Source: Monodelphis domestica (Eukaryota; Chordata; Mammalia; Didelphimorphia; Didelphidae). Taken from it: a stretch of DNA of 64,000 bases. Below are positions 33,580 through 44,594 of this stretch, piece by piece. The stretch is from assembly GCF_027887165.1 (NCBI RefSeq), contig NC_077228.1:208101979-208165978 (forward strand), given 5' to 3'. A model generated the notes under the pieces. The model saw only the letters and a list, made by a program, of their open reading frames with translations, was not told where the DNA came from and ran no database searches. Position 1 is the stretch's first letter. Every line of letters begins with the position of its first letter. Made by a program: the position numbers and the translations under genes.

Positions 33580-33649
33580 TTTGGGGTGAGGAAACAAGAT
33601 GTTCCCTCCCCCCATCTTCTGCACAAACCCTGAAAACCTTAGCTTAGAG

Positions 33650-34048
33650 CAGGGGTTCTTAACCTGGAGGGTGTGAACTTCTCACCAGATGGTCAGAGGG
33701 CATCCATGAGGGGAGAAGAGAAAAGAATAGGCATTTATTAAGTATCTATTACATGCCAAGCACTGGACGAAGTGCTTTACAAAAATCTCATTTGATCATC
33801 TTAACAACTCTGAGAAGAGTATATTATGTAGTAGTACCAATGGTAGGACTACTACCATTTACATTTTACTACCATTTTGGGGAAACCAAGGCAGACAATA
33901 TCAAGGGACTTGTCCAAGATCACAAGCTAGCCAATGTCGGAGATCAGATTTGAACTTAGGTCTTCCTGACTCCACTATATCTGCTGTGCCACCCAGCTGT
34001 ATCTGCCTTTTTTTTTTTAATATATCAAAAAAATGTTAAGAACCTCCG
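33650..34048 (+). mobile_element. hAT-like DNA element split by a MIR-like SINE
   Basis: Starts CAGGGGTTCTTAACCTGGAG and ends TGTTAAGAACCTCCG, a terminal inverted repeat around GGTTCTTAAC/GTTAAGAACC. The flanking 8 bases are GCTTAGAG (33642) and ACTTGGAG (34049), matching at 6 of 8, as expected for an old hAT 8-bp duplication. The interior from about 33728 to 34012 is a MIR-like SINE inserted later. Confidence 0.7.
33728..34012 (-). repeat. MIR-like SINE within the hAT-like element
   Basis: GCATTTATTAAGTATCTATT ACATGCCAAGCACTGG, CTCATTTGATCATCTTAACA, AGGGACTTGTCCAAGATCAC, CAGATTTGAACTTAGGTCTT, GCCACCCAGCTG. Confidence 0.72.
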
Positions 34049-34914
34049 ACTTGGAGAAGTCATTCATTTCATCACACACACCCAACTTCATTCTATGAAA
34101 ACGCAAACATCCCTTGAAATGGGATGTATAGTACATGCAGTTACGAACACCCTGATGATTAAAGAAAGAATTTCCTTCCGAGACAGAACGGATCCAGAGC
34201 AGCATCCCAGGACCAGTGGGGGGACGGAGAACCTGACGTTTTTCTTGCCCTACTTTGAGATCTGGGTCAGGCACTCCGAATGTAGGGCAGTAGGAGTGAG
34301 TCCCGGATCAGGACTGCAAGAAAGGAGGGAGCTGACGAAAGGATGTAGAGGGGGTGGCGGTTAGGAAATTGGGGTGAGGTCTCTCTCTTGTAGTCTGTGA
34401 GCTGTGGGTGGGTTTGAGGCCATGAAAGGAGACAGCCAGAAGCTGAGCAAACAACCAGGCCTGGGGAGCAGGTCGGGAGCCTGGTGAAGGCAGGGAACAC
34501 AAGGGTCCTTTTGTGCTGGGGAGCACAACAGGGAGTGGAGCCAGACTGCAGTCAGAAGGGGTGTGCGATGGAAGTTATTGGGCAAGAGGACCCCTACAGT
34601 GTGAAAGGTCAGAGAGCAGCCAACTCACTGACTCAGCCCCACCCTGCCTGCAGGATTAGATCTCCTGGGTCTGGCGGAGAGAGCTGTCCCCACAGCCCTC
34701 CTCCACAGAGAGCCTATTCCTGCTTGGAAGGAGTGAGTCTTGGGACTGCCACATCCTTCATAGGTTCTGAACCCACCTCCCTCAATTTCACTGTAGATTT
34801 CTGTTCCTTCCCTTGGCTTTCCCTTTACCCAAACTGATTCTTCCTAGCTTCCTATATAGGGGAAGCATTTGTAGGTAGAAAGAATAAATCCTGCTATCTG
34901 TATAACTAAATGGA
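34049..34914. other. Unassigned sequence, somewhat GC-rich
   Basis: About 870 bases between the hAT-like element and the pyrimidine tract. Overlapping open frames up to 117 codons exist on both strands, with no family resemblance, no good splice context and no CpG-island density. No gene called. Confidence 0.5.
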
Positions 34915-35345
34915 GCCTTCTTTCTCTCTGTTTCTCTTTGTCTCTCTGTCTCTTCTCTCTCTCTCTCTCTTTTCTCTCTCCATCTCTCTCTGTCTCTCTC
35001 TCTCCTTTCTCCCTCTCCTCCCTCTCCCTCTTTCTCTTTTCCCCTCCTCTCTCTTCCCCCCATCTCTTCCCCCTCTATCTCACTCTCATCTCCCCCCTCT
35101 CCATCTCTCCCCCTCCCTCCCTCTCTTCTTCCCTTCCCCTCTCTCTCCTTCTCTCTCTCCTTCTCTCTCTCTTTCTCTCTCCCTCCCTTTCTCCCCCCTT
35201 CCTGTCTCCCTCACTCTCTCTTCCCCTCTGTCTTTCTTCCCCATCCCTCCTCCCTCCCTCTCCCTCATTCTCTGTTTCTGTCTTTCTCTCATTCTCTTCC
35301 TCCCTGTCTTTCTCTGACTCAAATCTCTGTTTCTGTCTCTCAGTT
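34915..35345. repeat. Pyrimidine (CT/CCT) tract
   Basis: About 430 bases with almost only C and T on the + strand (TCTCTCTCTTTTCTCTCTCC-like). It is the mirror in strand composition of the purine tract 1.3 kb upstream. Long Ser/Leu/Pro frames here are artefacts. Confidence 0.94.
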
Positions 35346-35394
35346 TCACAGAGCACTTTTGGCATCTATTTCCTTTAAACAAGGTTTCCATTTG

Positions 35395-35535
35395 GTAAAT
35401 AGGATGGGTATTAATGTCCCCATTTGACAGCTGAGAAAACTGAGACTCAGAAGCTTAACAGAATGCCCACAATGCTAATTAGTGGCCTGGATACCTCTTG
35501 AAATCTGGTCTCCTGCTTCACCGTCCAATGTTTTT
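35395..35535 (-). repeat. MIR-like fragment
   Basis: TTAATGTCCCCATTTGACAG CTGAGAAAACTGAGACTCAG is the antisense MIR core start. Confidence 0.65.
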
Positions 35536-35604
35536 CTTCTAGACCATTGCCCCATTTGCAAGTAGGGTCTTTCCAAGAGAGATTTCTGCTCCCAGGTCAC
35601 AGAC

Positions 35605-35765
35605 GTGACGCAACAGAAAGGTCCTTAGCGTGGGAGTCAGGAGACTCAGCTCTATTACTCATCACCTTGGAGCAATTCTTTACCTTCTCTAGACCTCAGT
35701 TTCCTTTTGTGTAAAATGAGGCAGTTGGGCCCTAAGATCCCTTCCTGTTGCTGCATTGTGTGACT
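35605..35765 (+). repeat. MIR/THER-type SINE
   Basis: GGGAGTCAGGAGACTCAGCT, AGACCTCAGTTTCCTTTTGT GTAAAATGAGGCAG, CCTAAGATCCCTTCCTGTTG in sense order. Confidence 0.7.
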
Positions 35766-36019
35766 GTCCTCTCCCCTATTCTGGCCACTTTTCAGGTTGG
35801 CATGGAACGATGATAAGTAGTTGCTTGAGGTATGCAGTCTAGAAATGATTCATTCAATAAGCATTTATTAAGTGTCCATTACATTCCATGCACTGGGCTA
35901 AGTGCTAGGAATACTCAAATGCTGAAATGCTCTTGTAATCTCGCCCTTTTTTTCTCTCTGATATAATTCACAGCCTCACTTCTCCTGTGCCACCTTGATA
36001 GAGGGTTCTCCTATAAGCT

Positions 36020-36296
36020 CTTGTGTAGTCACTTCAATTGCATCTGACCATTCATGACCCATTTGGTTTTTTTTTTCTCCTTTCTATTATTTTCTTTTTA
36101 TTCTTTCCTTCTCTTTATCTCTAAAATGGCTTGCCATTTTCTACGTCAGCTCATTTTGCAGATGAGAAAAATGAGATCAATGGGGTTAAGTGACTTGCCC
36201 AGGGTCACACAGCTAGAGTCTTGAAATTGGATTAGAACTCAGGTCTGCCCCTCTCCAGGACTGTTGCTCTATCCACTGTATTAACTGGCTGTCTCC
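36020..36296 (-). repeat. Marsupial SINE (long type) with an internal T-rich expansion
   Basis: GCATCTGACCATTCATGACC CATTTGG, then a T-rich insert of about 60 bases, then GCTCATTTTGCAGATGAGAA, GTTAAGTGACTTGCCCAGGG TCACACAGCTAG. Confidence 0.78.
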
Positions 36297-36299
36297 TCT

Positions 36300-37064
36300 A
36301 GGAGTTCACCCAATGCTAGAGGCATTCTTTGCTTTCTCCTGACATTTCAGGGACTCTGCTGGAGTCCTCAGACTGTCCACCCTTGACACAAGACTAGTCT
36401 GTTCTTTTTCTCGTATAGTACCACGATAACATCTTTTTTCTTGTCCTCACTGATTCGCTGCTGCAGTGTGCTCCCACACATCACATGCCTCACTATTGCT
36501 CTGTGTGATTTTTACTTTTGGTTCTTTAGACTATTGTCTGTCTTTCTTTCATAAAACAACAACTGGTAGGACATTGGTAATAAAAATATGGGTCTTTTTT
36601 GTGCTGAGGGCATTGGATCCGAACAAAGGGGGGGAACTTGGGGTCATTAAAGCTGCTTTGCAGTTTCCCAAAGGCAGTCCAGGCTGCTTTCCTATTTAAT
36701 TCTGGGTCCAACTTGTTATCCATCTAAACTGCCTGTCACAGGTCTACACAGTGATGGGCGCCGTCCTGCGCCCCTCTCCTGCGTGGCTGGTCAGATCAAA
36801 GTCTGAATGGTTCTCCATCTCTTCCAGGAAACTGCGGCGCTCCATAACTTGGTGAAACCAGCACAATGTCACCTGAAGACAGGAGCCTTCGGCGATGATA
36901 CAGTCCTTTCACCAATAAGTTTTTATATAAACTAGTGCTGCCTTTGTTCCTCATCTCTCCCTCGCTGACAATTAAGCAGCGAAAATGCAAACAAAAACAA
37001 AAAAAACTCCTTCAGGAGTTTACACTCAGATGGAGGGGAGAAACAACACATATAAGAAGTACAA
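36300..37064. other. Unassigned intergenic sequence
   Basis: No recognised repeat or gene. A small GC-richer patch with a few CpGs (36755-36790 and 36830-36895) is too short to call a promoter. Confidence 0.45.
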
Positions 37065-37266
37065 AATATTTTTGTTGTTCAGTTGTGTCCCCATTTGGGA
37101 GTTTCTTGGGAGAGATCCTGGAGTTGTCTGTCATTTCCTTCTCCAGCTCATTTTACAGATGAGAAAATTGAGGCAAACGGAGTTAAATGATTTGCCCAGG
37201 GTCACACAGCCTGTGTGTGTCTGAGGCCAGATTTGAACTCAGGAAGATTCCTGATTCCAAGCCCAG
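37065..37266 (-). repeat. Marsupial SINE (long type)
   Basis: TTTGTTGTTCAGTTGTGTCC, TTCCTTCTCCAGCTCATTTT ACAGATGAGAAAATTGAGG, CCCAGGGTCACACAGCCTGT, CCAGATTTGAACTCAGGAAG. Confidence 0.87.
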
Positions 37267-37399
37267 CTTGTCTCAATACAAAATATGTAGAAATGACTTT
37301 CTGTATATCAATACAAAGTATATAAATAGTCATTTCTCCAGGGGTAGGGTGAAGGCACTAGGAATTGGGGTAATCGGGAAAGCACTAATTTAAATATAG

Positions 37400-37530
37400 A
37401 TTCCAACACAGAAAACTTGGGATTAATGACTTGTCCAGGATCACAAATGTCTGAGGTCAGATTTGAACCCAGAATTTCTTGTCTCCAGGTCTGGCACTCT
37501 ATCTACTGAGCCACCTAGCTGCCCTACCAC
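37400..37530 (-). repeat. Marsupial SINE, truncated
   Basis: TTGTCCAGGATCACAAATGT, GTCAGATTTGAACCCAGAAT, CTACTGAGCCACCTAGCTGC CC. The 3' part is missing on the left. Confidence 0.8.
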
Positions 37531-37649
37531 TGCATATCCTTTTAAGGACTTAAGATATGTCCATTTGCTCAGAGATCAAGTGACTTACCCAAAGTCATAC
37601 AGCTATTAAGTGGTGTTGTGTGAACTCAGGTCTTCTAGCAGCCTTAGCA

Positions 37650-37820
37650 CATTGGGTGAACCTCATAAAATCTCTTATATATATTGTCTCCCCAGCTAGA
37701 GCATGAGCCCCTTAAGTAGATAGATTATCTCATTTTTTTTCTTTGTATGCTCAACATTTAGAAGGGCTCTTGGCACATAGTAAGCACATAATAAATGTCT
37801 TTTTATTCATTTATTCTAAT
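37650..37820 (+). repeat. L2 3' end fragment
   Basis: ATATATTGTCTCCCCAGCTA GAGCATGAGCCCCTTAAG, TTTGTATGCTCAACATTTAG, CTTGGCACATAGTAAGCACA TAATAAATGTC. Confidence 0.75.
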
Positions 37821-37844
37821 TTCCCCTATTTCGAGCTTGTGGAG

Positions 37845-38075
37845 TTATTTTTTTTAAATACATGTAGACTCTCACATTTATCCCCATTAAAATTTATTCC
37901 TATTCAAGATTCCAATATTTCTTTTTTTTAGATTTGCCTTATTGTGATGAGCTATCAACTTATTTTCAGTTCCAGATTCTGTCATCTGACATACTAACTA
38001 TCCATCCCAACCTTATATTATCTGAAAATGTAATTATGCCATCTATGCCTTTATTAAGATAATCAGTTCTCAGCT
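37845..38075 (-). repeat. CR1/L3-type LINE fragment
   Basis: CTCACATTTATCCCCATTAA AATTTATTCC, AGATTCTGTCATCTGACATA, ACTATCCATCCCAACCTTAT, TGCCATCTATGCCTTTATTA: the same antisense string as in the copy at 8535. Confidence 0.75.
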
Positions 38076-38649
38076 ACTCAAGTGGAGTCATGTTCTCCTC
38101 AGTGTGTTTCCTCCAATAATGCAAATTAAATCTTATCCACGTCAGCACCAGGAGGAGGAAGGAGGTAAGTTCAATCACATAACTTAGGAAAACTTGTGTG
38201 GAAATTTATTACATGTAATTGGTAAAAAGTATATGTACATATAAAGTATAACGTGTAATGGGCTTGCACACCTCTTCATGCCCATTTGGGTGAACCTGAA
38301 TTTTGATTATTCAACCACCAGACTTGAATCCTTCCATACATCACAACCAGAAGAACTTGGGTATTAAAAAGATGGGCTTTTTTTTTTTTCGTTGAGGGAG
38401 AAGCTTTGATTCATCCAATGATTTTTATACATTTTTAGAACCAATCCACACCCTTCTCTTCTTCTTTTTCAAATTTTTGGCCCTTGTCCATTGTCCATTT
38501 GCAATGTCTATCCAAGAAAATTAGAGAGATCCCTCTCAAATCCAGTCCAACTAGCCCTCTTGCTGTTCCTCATCTCCACTCTTCATTCTTGATCTGTACA
38601 GGCTGTCCACCCTACTTGGAATGCACTCCCCTCTTTTTAATTTTTTCCT

Positions 38650-38850
38650 CCTAAAACCCTTATATTCTGTCTTAGAATCAATACTAGATATCGATTCTAA
38701 GACAGAAGAGTGGAAAGGGCTAGGCAACTGGGGTTAAGTGATTTGCTCAGGGTTTCTCAGCTAGGAAGTGTCTGAGGCCAGATGTGGAGCCAGGATCTCC
38801 TGCCTCCAGTTTTGGTGCTCTTATTCCTTGTGTTACCTACCTGGCCCTCC
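38650..38850 (-). repeat. Marsupial SINE (short type) nested in L2
   Basis: TAAAACCCTTATATTCTGTC TTAGAATCAATACTAG, TTAAGTGATTTGCTCAGGGT, AGGAAGTGTCTGAGGCCAGA, ACCTACCTGGCCC. Confidence 0.85.
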
Positions 38851-39041
38851 CTACCTTTTAGAAACCCTACTTTCCTTTAAATATCCACTTGAACCCTACC
38901 TTTGACATGAAGCCTTTCCTGATCCCATCAGCTCCTGGTGCCTTCCCCCCGAATGAGATAATATTTGTAAAACTCTGGACCTGGTATGTGGTAGGCACTT
39001 AGTAAATGCTCATTCCTTTTCCCTCCTCCTTCCCCCCTTAT

Positions 39042-39312
39042 TTTATATATTATTCTTGCATATATTGCATTACCCATATATTATTTTATATATTATTCAT
39101 GCATATATCATCTTACTCACATATTATATATTATTCTTGCATATATTGTCTCACCCATACATTATTTTATATATTATCTTACATATTATACATTATTCTT
39201 GCATATATTATCTTCACTATATATTATTTATGCATATATTGTACCCATATATATTATTCTTGCATATATTGCATCACCCATATGTTATTTTATATATTAT
39301 TCATACCTATAT
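39042..39312. repeat. AT-rich minisatellite, unit about 40-55 bp
   Basis: Repeats of TTATTTTATATATTATTCTT GCATATATTG followed by a CA-CCCATA spacer, roughly six imperfect copies. Leu/Ile/Tyr-rich open frames of 97 and 133 codons across it are composition artefacts. Confidence 0.88.
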
Positions 39313-39539
39313 TGTCTTACTCAGTAGAATGGAAGCTCCTTATGGGTAGAATCTTTTTAATTTCTGTCTTTGTATCTCTAGCAACTAATCCAGTATATGG
39401 CACATAGTTGGTGCATAAGAAATGTTCAAGGGTTGCTTGAGTGACACAAAACCTTTCTGGTATATTTCAATCTGGCTTTCCAAATGATGATTATCCATTC
39501 CTCCCTCTTGAGAACTCAGATGGGTGCTAGCTAATCATC

Positions 39540-39660
39540 AATAAACATTCATTAAGAGTTTCCTATATGCCAGGCACTATGCTAAGTGCTAGGATAAAAA
39601 AACGGGCAAAAGACAATCCCTGCCTTCAAGGAGTTTACAATTGGAGGATTGCTATTTAGG
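39540..39660. repeat. Old interspersed repeat fragment, class unclear
   Basis: AACATTCATTAAGAGTTTCC TATATGCCAGGCACTATGCT, AAGACAATCCCTGCCTTCAA GGAGTTTAC. Ends at a poly(A) near 39662. Confidence 0.65.
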
Positions 39661-39679
39661 CAAAAAAAAAAAAAGGTGA

Positions 39680-40185
39680 ATTGGGCAAAACAGAAAATCT
39701 TCAGGAGCCACATCCTTGTAGATGGGGCCTGGGTTGAGGGAAGAGGAAAGGTGTTGGAACTGTGAGCCTGTGACAGAGTAGATGCTCATTCATGAACCTT
39801 GTCAGCAATTCTGCCAACCATCATGCCCCCATGTGTAGTTTGTTCTAGACTGCCTTTGAGGTCCTCTGGATCTTCCTTATCCATTATCTTCTCCCAAACT
39901 TGACTTGTCTAGCTGGATCCTGTTTTCTTAGTGTTTATTTCCTGTCCTTTGTTCCTCCTATGGGTCACTGACTGAGGCAGGGCCTCTGCCACCAAGACCA
40001 CATCTGGTCTGGTCAAATTATATCATCCATGTAGCAGAGGGAGACATCCGTGCACTAAGGAAGCAAGACCTTGCTCAGATCTCAACCAGCCATTCTGTGG
40101 CAATCAGAGGGAGAGTGCAGGGAATTCTGGGGAAGGATGAGGAAGATGTATGAACATACAGTGAACATTCAGTAACTGCTTTTTG
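39680..40185. other. Unassigned intergenic sequence
   Basis: No recognised repeat or gene on either strand. Confidence 0.45.
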
Positions 40186-40238
40186 CATTCATTCATTCAT
40201 TCATTCATTCATTCATTCATTCATTCATTCATTCATTC
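40186..40238. repeat. (CATT)n microsatellite, about 13 units
   Basis: Perfect CATT tetranucleotides. Confidence 0.97.
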
Positions 40239-41287
40239 TAGGTTGTCACCCGTACTTCTCATCCCAAATTTCCCTTTGGGGTTATAAAAGTAAAGGATGC
40301 TTCTCTTCACATGTTTGCAATGGTCAGTCTTTAATGAACACAGCCTGTTTCTGTATTGCCTCCAGCCTTTGTTTGAGGTACTAGCCCATGACCTGCAGCA
40401 AGCTGAATTGGCACCTACTCCTCATCTTGGCAAAGAGCTTCTGGAAACAAGAACCTTTCTTCCAAGAGAAACAAAGGCCCTTCCCAGGACCCAGCTCAGC
40501 CCTGCCTAATCTGATGCTTCATCAGAAGTTCTTACAACCTCACACATTGAAAGGAAGCATCTCTATTCAAAGAGACACAGAGGACCTGGTTCAGTTCCAG
40601 GTTACTTTCACACTCCACCCTTCCTGGAACAATGATGCAAAACTGGGTCTTCAGTTCCCAGGTAGGTCTGCATTTTTCTCCTAAGTAACAGTCCCATCAA
40701 GACAAAGGGACAACCTTAGCCCGGAGATAGAGGCTTCCTCTGGGAGTCTCGGGCAAAGGAGGCTGGGATGCCGACCAGGACTGGGAAAGCAATTCATAGT
40801 TTCTCTGCCTTTCCAAACTCCATGATAGGTTGCCTTCTTATCCTCAGTTCTCTGGTCCAAAGAAATGGCATCCACAAGGTTATATGACTCTCTTGGGCTG
40901 TTGTCCCTGCTCCAAGTCTTGTTTGCTCCAGCACGATTCAAATGAGGATGAGGGATTGTCCGCCACAGTCCCCATCTCTTTCCTCACCTCTAACCCCATT
41001 TGTACCTGAGGGCTCAGGACCCTCCTCCTGGCCCTTGTCCTTAGGAAAATACTGGCTTCCTCCTCGGGTAGGAATCAAAATCCCTTGCAGTCTTTCAGGA
41101 TTGGGAATACATCTGTCCTGTAGCCTTTCAGATGTCTGTTGTTCACATAGAATGGGTGTATGCATCCCCTATCATAACATATGTGTGTTCACATAACATG
41201 TATTTGTGTGTGTTTACACATACCCATACCTAGTTTATGTGTCTATTCTATATACACAGAAACAAGGTACGTCTATACAATACATAT
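40239..41287. other. Unassigned intergenic sequence
   Basis: Unique-looking, with open frames up to 98 codons (e.g. 40388-40684 on +) that I do not recognise. CAGGTAGGTCTG near 40660 resembles a splice donor, but there is no supporting acceptor or protein similarity. No gene called. Confidence 0.45.
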
Positions 41288-41537
41288 ATTAATTCATTCT
41301 CCAGTCACGTTCAACTCTTTTTGTGACCCCATTTGAGGTTTTCTTGGCAAAGATATAGGAGTGGTTTGCCATTTCCTTCTCTAGCTCGGTTTATAAATGA
41401 GGAAACTGAGGCCAACAGGGTGAAGTGATTTACCCAGGGTCACACAGCTAGCAAGTGTCTGAGGCTAGATTGGAACTCAAGAAGAGTTCCTGACTGTAGA
41501 CCCAGCTCTCCATCCACTGTACCACCAGCTATCCATA
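41288..41537 (-). repeat. Marsupial SINE (long type)
   Basis: TTCAACTCTTTTTGTGACCC, GGTTTGCCATTTCCTTCTCT, GAGGAAACTGAGGCCAACAG, ACCCAGGGTCACACAGCTAG CAAGTGTCTGAGG, ending CACTGTACCACCAGCT. Confidence 0.9.
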
Positions 41538-41540
41538 TCC

Positions 41541-41545
<5 letters not shown>

Positions 41546-41593
<48 letters not shown>
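41546..41593. repeat. (TG)n microsatellite, 24 units
   Basis: Perfect TG run directly after the SINE's tRNA-like end. Confidence 0.97.
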
Positions 41594-41594
<1 letters not shown>

Positions 41595-41604
41595 ATACAC
41601 ACAT

Positions 41605-41725
41605 ATATATCAGTGATGGGCAACCTTTTGAGCTTGGTGTGTCAAAATTTATCAAAAAACCAAGCATAACTCGGGTGATGTATCACTTCGAGAAAAAAAA
41701 AAAACCCATAATTTCATGATATTCA
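41605..41725. repeat. hAT-like repeat fragment
   Basis: ATGGGCAACCTTTTGAGCTT GGTGTGTCAAAATTTATC, AACTCGGGTGATGTATCACT TCGAG. A characteristic string of nonautonomous hAT elements in mammals; exact family unknown to me. Confidence 0.55.
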
Positions 41726-41734
41726 TAGTTTATG

Positions 41735-43345
41735 CCTTCAATTTTATTTTTTTTTAATTTTAATTATTTCTCTTTTTTTGAAATTTTTATTTAATTAGTC
41801 AATTTAGAATATTTTTCCTTGGTTACAAGAATCATATTCTTTCGCTCCCCTCCCCCACCCCTTCCTGTAGCCAATGCTCAATTCCTCTGGGTTTTACATG
41901 TATCCTTGATCAAAGCCTATTTCCATATTATTGATGTTTGCACCAGGGAGATCATTTAGAGTCTACATCCCCAATCATAACCCCATTGAACCATGTGATC
42001 AAGTAGTTGTTTTTCTTCTATGTTTCTGCTCCCACAGTTCATTCTCTGGAGGTGGATGGTATTCTTTCTCATTAGTCCCTCAGAATTATCATAGATCATT
42101 GCATTGTTGCTAGTAGAGAAGTCTATGACATTCGATTGTACTACAGTGTACCAGTCTCTGTGTACAATGTTCTCCTGGTTCTGCTCCTTTCACTCTGCAT
42201 CAGTTCCTGGAGGTTGTTCCAGTTCACATGGAATTCCTCCAGTTCATTATTGCTTTGAGCACAATAGTATTCCATCACCAACATATACCACAATTTATAC
42301 AGTCATTCCCCAATAGAGGGACACCCCCTCATTTTTCAATTTTTTTCCACCTCAAAGAGTGGAGCTATGAATATTTCTGTACGTGTCTTTTTCCTTATTA
42401 TCTCTTTGGGGTACAAACCCAGCAGTGGTATGCCTGGATCAAAGGGTAAGCAATCTTTTAAAACCCTTTGCACATAATTTCAAATTGCCCTTCAGAATGG
42501 TTGGATCAATTTACAACTCCACCAGTAATGTATTAGTGTCCCAATTTTGCCTTATCCCCTCCAACATTTATCACTTTCCTTTGTTGCTATATTGGCCAAT
42601 CTACTAGGTGTGAAGTGATACCTCAGAGTTGTTTTTATTTGCATTTCTCTAATTATGAGGGATTTAGAACACTTTTTCATGTGCTTATTGATAGTTTTGA
42701 TTTCTTTATCTGAAAACTGCCTATTCATGCCCTTTGACCATTGATTTAGCTTCTTACAGATTTGAGAAAGTAGACCTTTGTCAGAGGTTTTTGTCATAAA
42801 GATTTTTTCCCCAATTTGTTTCTTCCCTTCTAATTTTAGTTGCATTGGTTTTGTTTGTACGAAAACTTTTTAATTGAATGTAATCAAAATTATTCATTTT
42901 ACATTTTGTAATATTCTCTATCTCTTGCTTGGTCTTAAATTCTTTCCTTTCCCATAGATCTGACAAGTATACTATTCTATGTTCACCTAATTTACTTATA
43001 GTTTCTTTCTTTATATTTAAGTCATTTATCCATTCTGAATTTATCTTAGTATAGAGTGTGAGATGTTGATCTAAACCTAATCTCTCCCATATTGTTTTCC
43101 AATTTTCCCAGAAGTTTTTGTCCCAAAAGCTGGGATCTTTGGGTTTATTGTAGACTATCTTGCTGAGGACATTTACCCCTAGTCTATCCCATTGATCCTC
43201 CCTTCTGTCTCTTAGCCAGTACCATATTGTTTTGATGACCACTGCTTTCTAGTACAGTTTACTATCTGGCATCCTTCACATTTTTATTTCATTATTTTCC
43301 TTGATATATCTTTTGTTGTATGAACTTTGCTTAATTAGCTTTATC
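41735..43345 (-). mobile_element. L1 3' fragment, antisense (ORF2 3' portion and 3' UTR)
   Basis: The minus strand carries conserved stretches of marsupial L1 ORF2: frames at 42781-43242 (153 codons, with DPSFWDKNFWENWKTIWERL) and 42552-42845 (97 codons, with FSDKEIKTINKHMKKCSKSL) lie in the region after the reverse transcriptase. The left end (TTGAAATTTTTATTTAATTA GTCAATTT) is the L1 3' end. The frame is shifted between the two blocks, so it is inactive, and it is 5' truncated as usual. This is one of the better-preserved L1 pieces here. Confidence 0.9.
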
Positions 43346-43349
43346 TCTT

Positions 43350-43885
43350 CCTAGACCCACCCCATCTGTACCCCATCAGCCATATTACTTCAGAAGAGGC
43401 TTCTTAAGCCCTGAAATATGCAAACTCTGTTGTATTTCTCTCACTTCCCCTACCATGACCATGATAGAAAAAGACCTCATGCTTTTCCATTAAATATCTT
43501 TTGTTTTGAACAAATGTAAATTCTGGTAGATCTGGTCAAAGAAAACATTGGTTGAGACTTGGGAGCTATGATTTTTAAGTGGTTGGTAACCCAATTAACC
43601 TAAATTGTGCCTTGGACATAGGGTAGCTTTTATGGGGCTCAGGTCATATAGGGAGACATATTCTATCTGTTAGAAAATGATTATGTGCATAGAAAAAGCA
43701 AAATAGAAAGACCATATTGATTTAAGGAAAATGAGCTCACTTCTAACTAGAGTGATTAAGGAAGGTATTATGGAGGCAGTAGAAGTATTATTAATATAAT
43801 AATTAAAAATAATTAATCCATCATTAATATAGCATAACAAAACAGTAGCTATTTGGTATGTCACTCAAGAAGCAGCTAATAATCA
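43350..43885. other. Unassigned intergenic sequence
   Basis: AT-rich, no recognised repeat or gene. Confidence 0.4.
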
Positions 43886-44042
43886 TAATTTGCATTCACA
43901 TAGGACTTACAGAACATTTTATATATAGTATTTCATTCGATTCTTATAACAACCCTAGGGGTAAGTGCTATTATTGTCCTAATTTTAGAGATGAGGAAAC
44001 TGAAGTTAAGTGATTTGTCCATGGTCTCACAGTTAATAAGAA
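43886..44042 (-). repeat. MIR-like SINE
   Basis: TATAGTATTTCATTCGATTC TTATAACAACCCTAGGGGTA, TTTTAGAGATGAGGAAACTG AAGTTAAGTGATTTGTCC. Confidence 0.7.
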
Positions 44043-44594
44043 AAAAAAAAGAAATACAGTGTAAAAACTTATGATCTGCACCTTGGTGAAGACAAGAAAG
44101 GGAGAGAGAATGACAAGACAAACGTCTCAGTGTTGAACACAATCTCACTGCCTTCTTTTTCTCTATAAAGATGGGATTGGGAGATAAGGAGAATAAAATA
44201 TATATCAGGATGAGATGGAGAGAAATAATAATCATGAGCATGAAGGAGAATGGTATGAACTCACCTATAAAATGAGAGAAAGAATATCTTAGAAAGCAGA
44301 ATTCTTTTTAAAAGAAATACACTTAAAGCATAAGAATTCATGTAGAGTTAAAAATAAGATAAAAAGGAATCAAAACTTTATTTTGATGACTCAATATATA
44401 TACCACATTCAAACATAGATTACAAATCTTACAAAAAGACAAACAAGAAAGAAGTTTAGAACTTTAATAGAATTTTAGAAAAGTTAGACATGAGAGATCT
44501 CTAATGATTCCTGAGTGCTAATAGAAATGAATGTATGTATACATAGACTCAGATATATATAACAAATTTACAAAAATTGACTATGTGCTAAACA

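Larger units (their letters stand above)
38555..39435 (+). repeat. L2 3' region holding a SINE and a minisatellite
   Basis: GATCTGTACAGGCTGTCCAC CCTACTTGGAATGCACTCCC, then a SINE, then GACATGAAGCCTTTCCTGAT CCCATCAGCTC, then the AT minisatellite, then AGTAGAATGGAAGCTCCTTA TGGGTAG and ATATGGCACATAGTTGGTGC. Removing the two inserts leaves a normal L2 3' end. Confidence 0.78.

Noticed and set aside
32911..33626. Open frame of 237 codons on the minus strand and overlapping frames of 128 and 88 codons
   Set aside because: Mostly low-complexity Ser/Pro/Leu and His-Thr runs from the purine and TG tracts.
34140..34760. Possible CpG-island promoter of a downstream gene
   Set aside because: CpG density is modest and no first exon or core promoter elements are seen.
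34910..35391. Open frames of 135 and 146 codons (+) and 96/101 codons (-)
   Set aside because: Translations of the pyrimidine tract.
39006..39407. 133-codon and 97-codon frames rich in Ile, Tyr and Leu, resembling membrane segments
   Set aside because: They follow the AT minisatellite unit; repetition comes from DNA composition.
40388..40684. 98-codon open frame with a donor-like CAGGTAGG near its end
   Set aside because: No acceptor, no recognised protein similarity.
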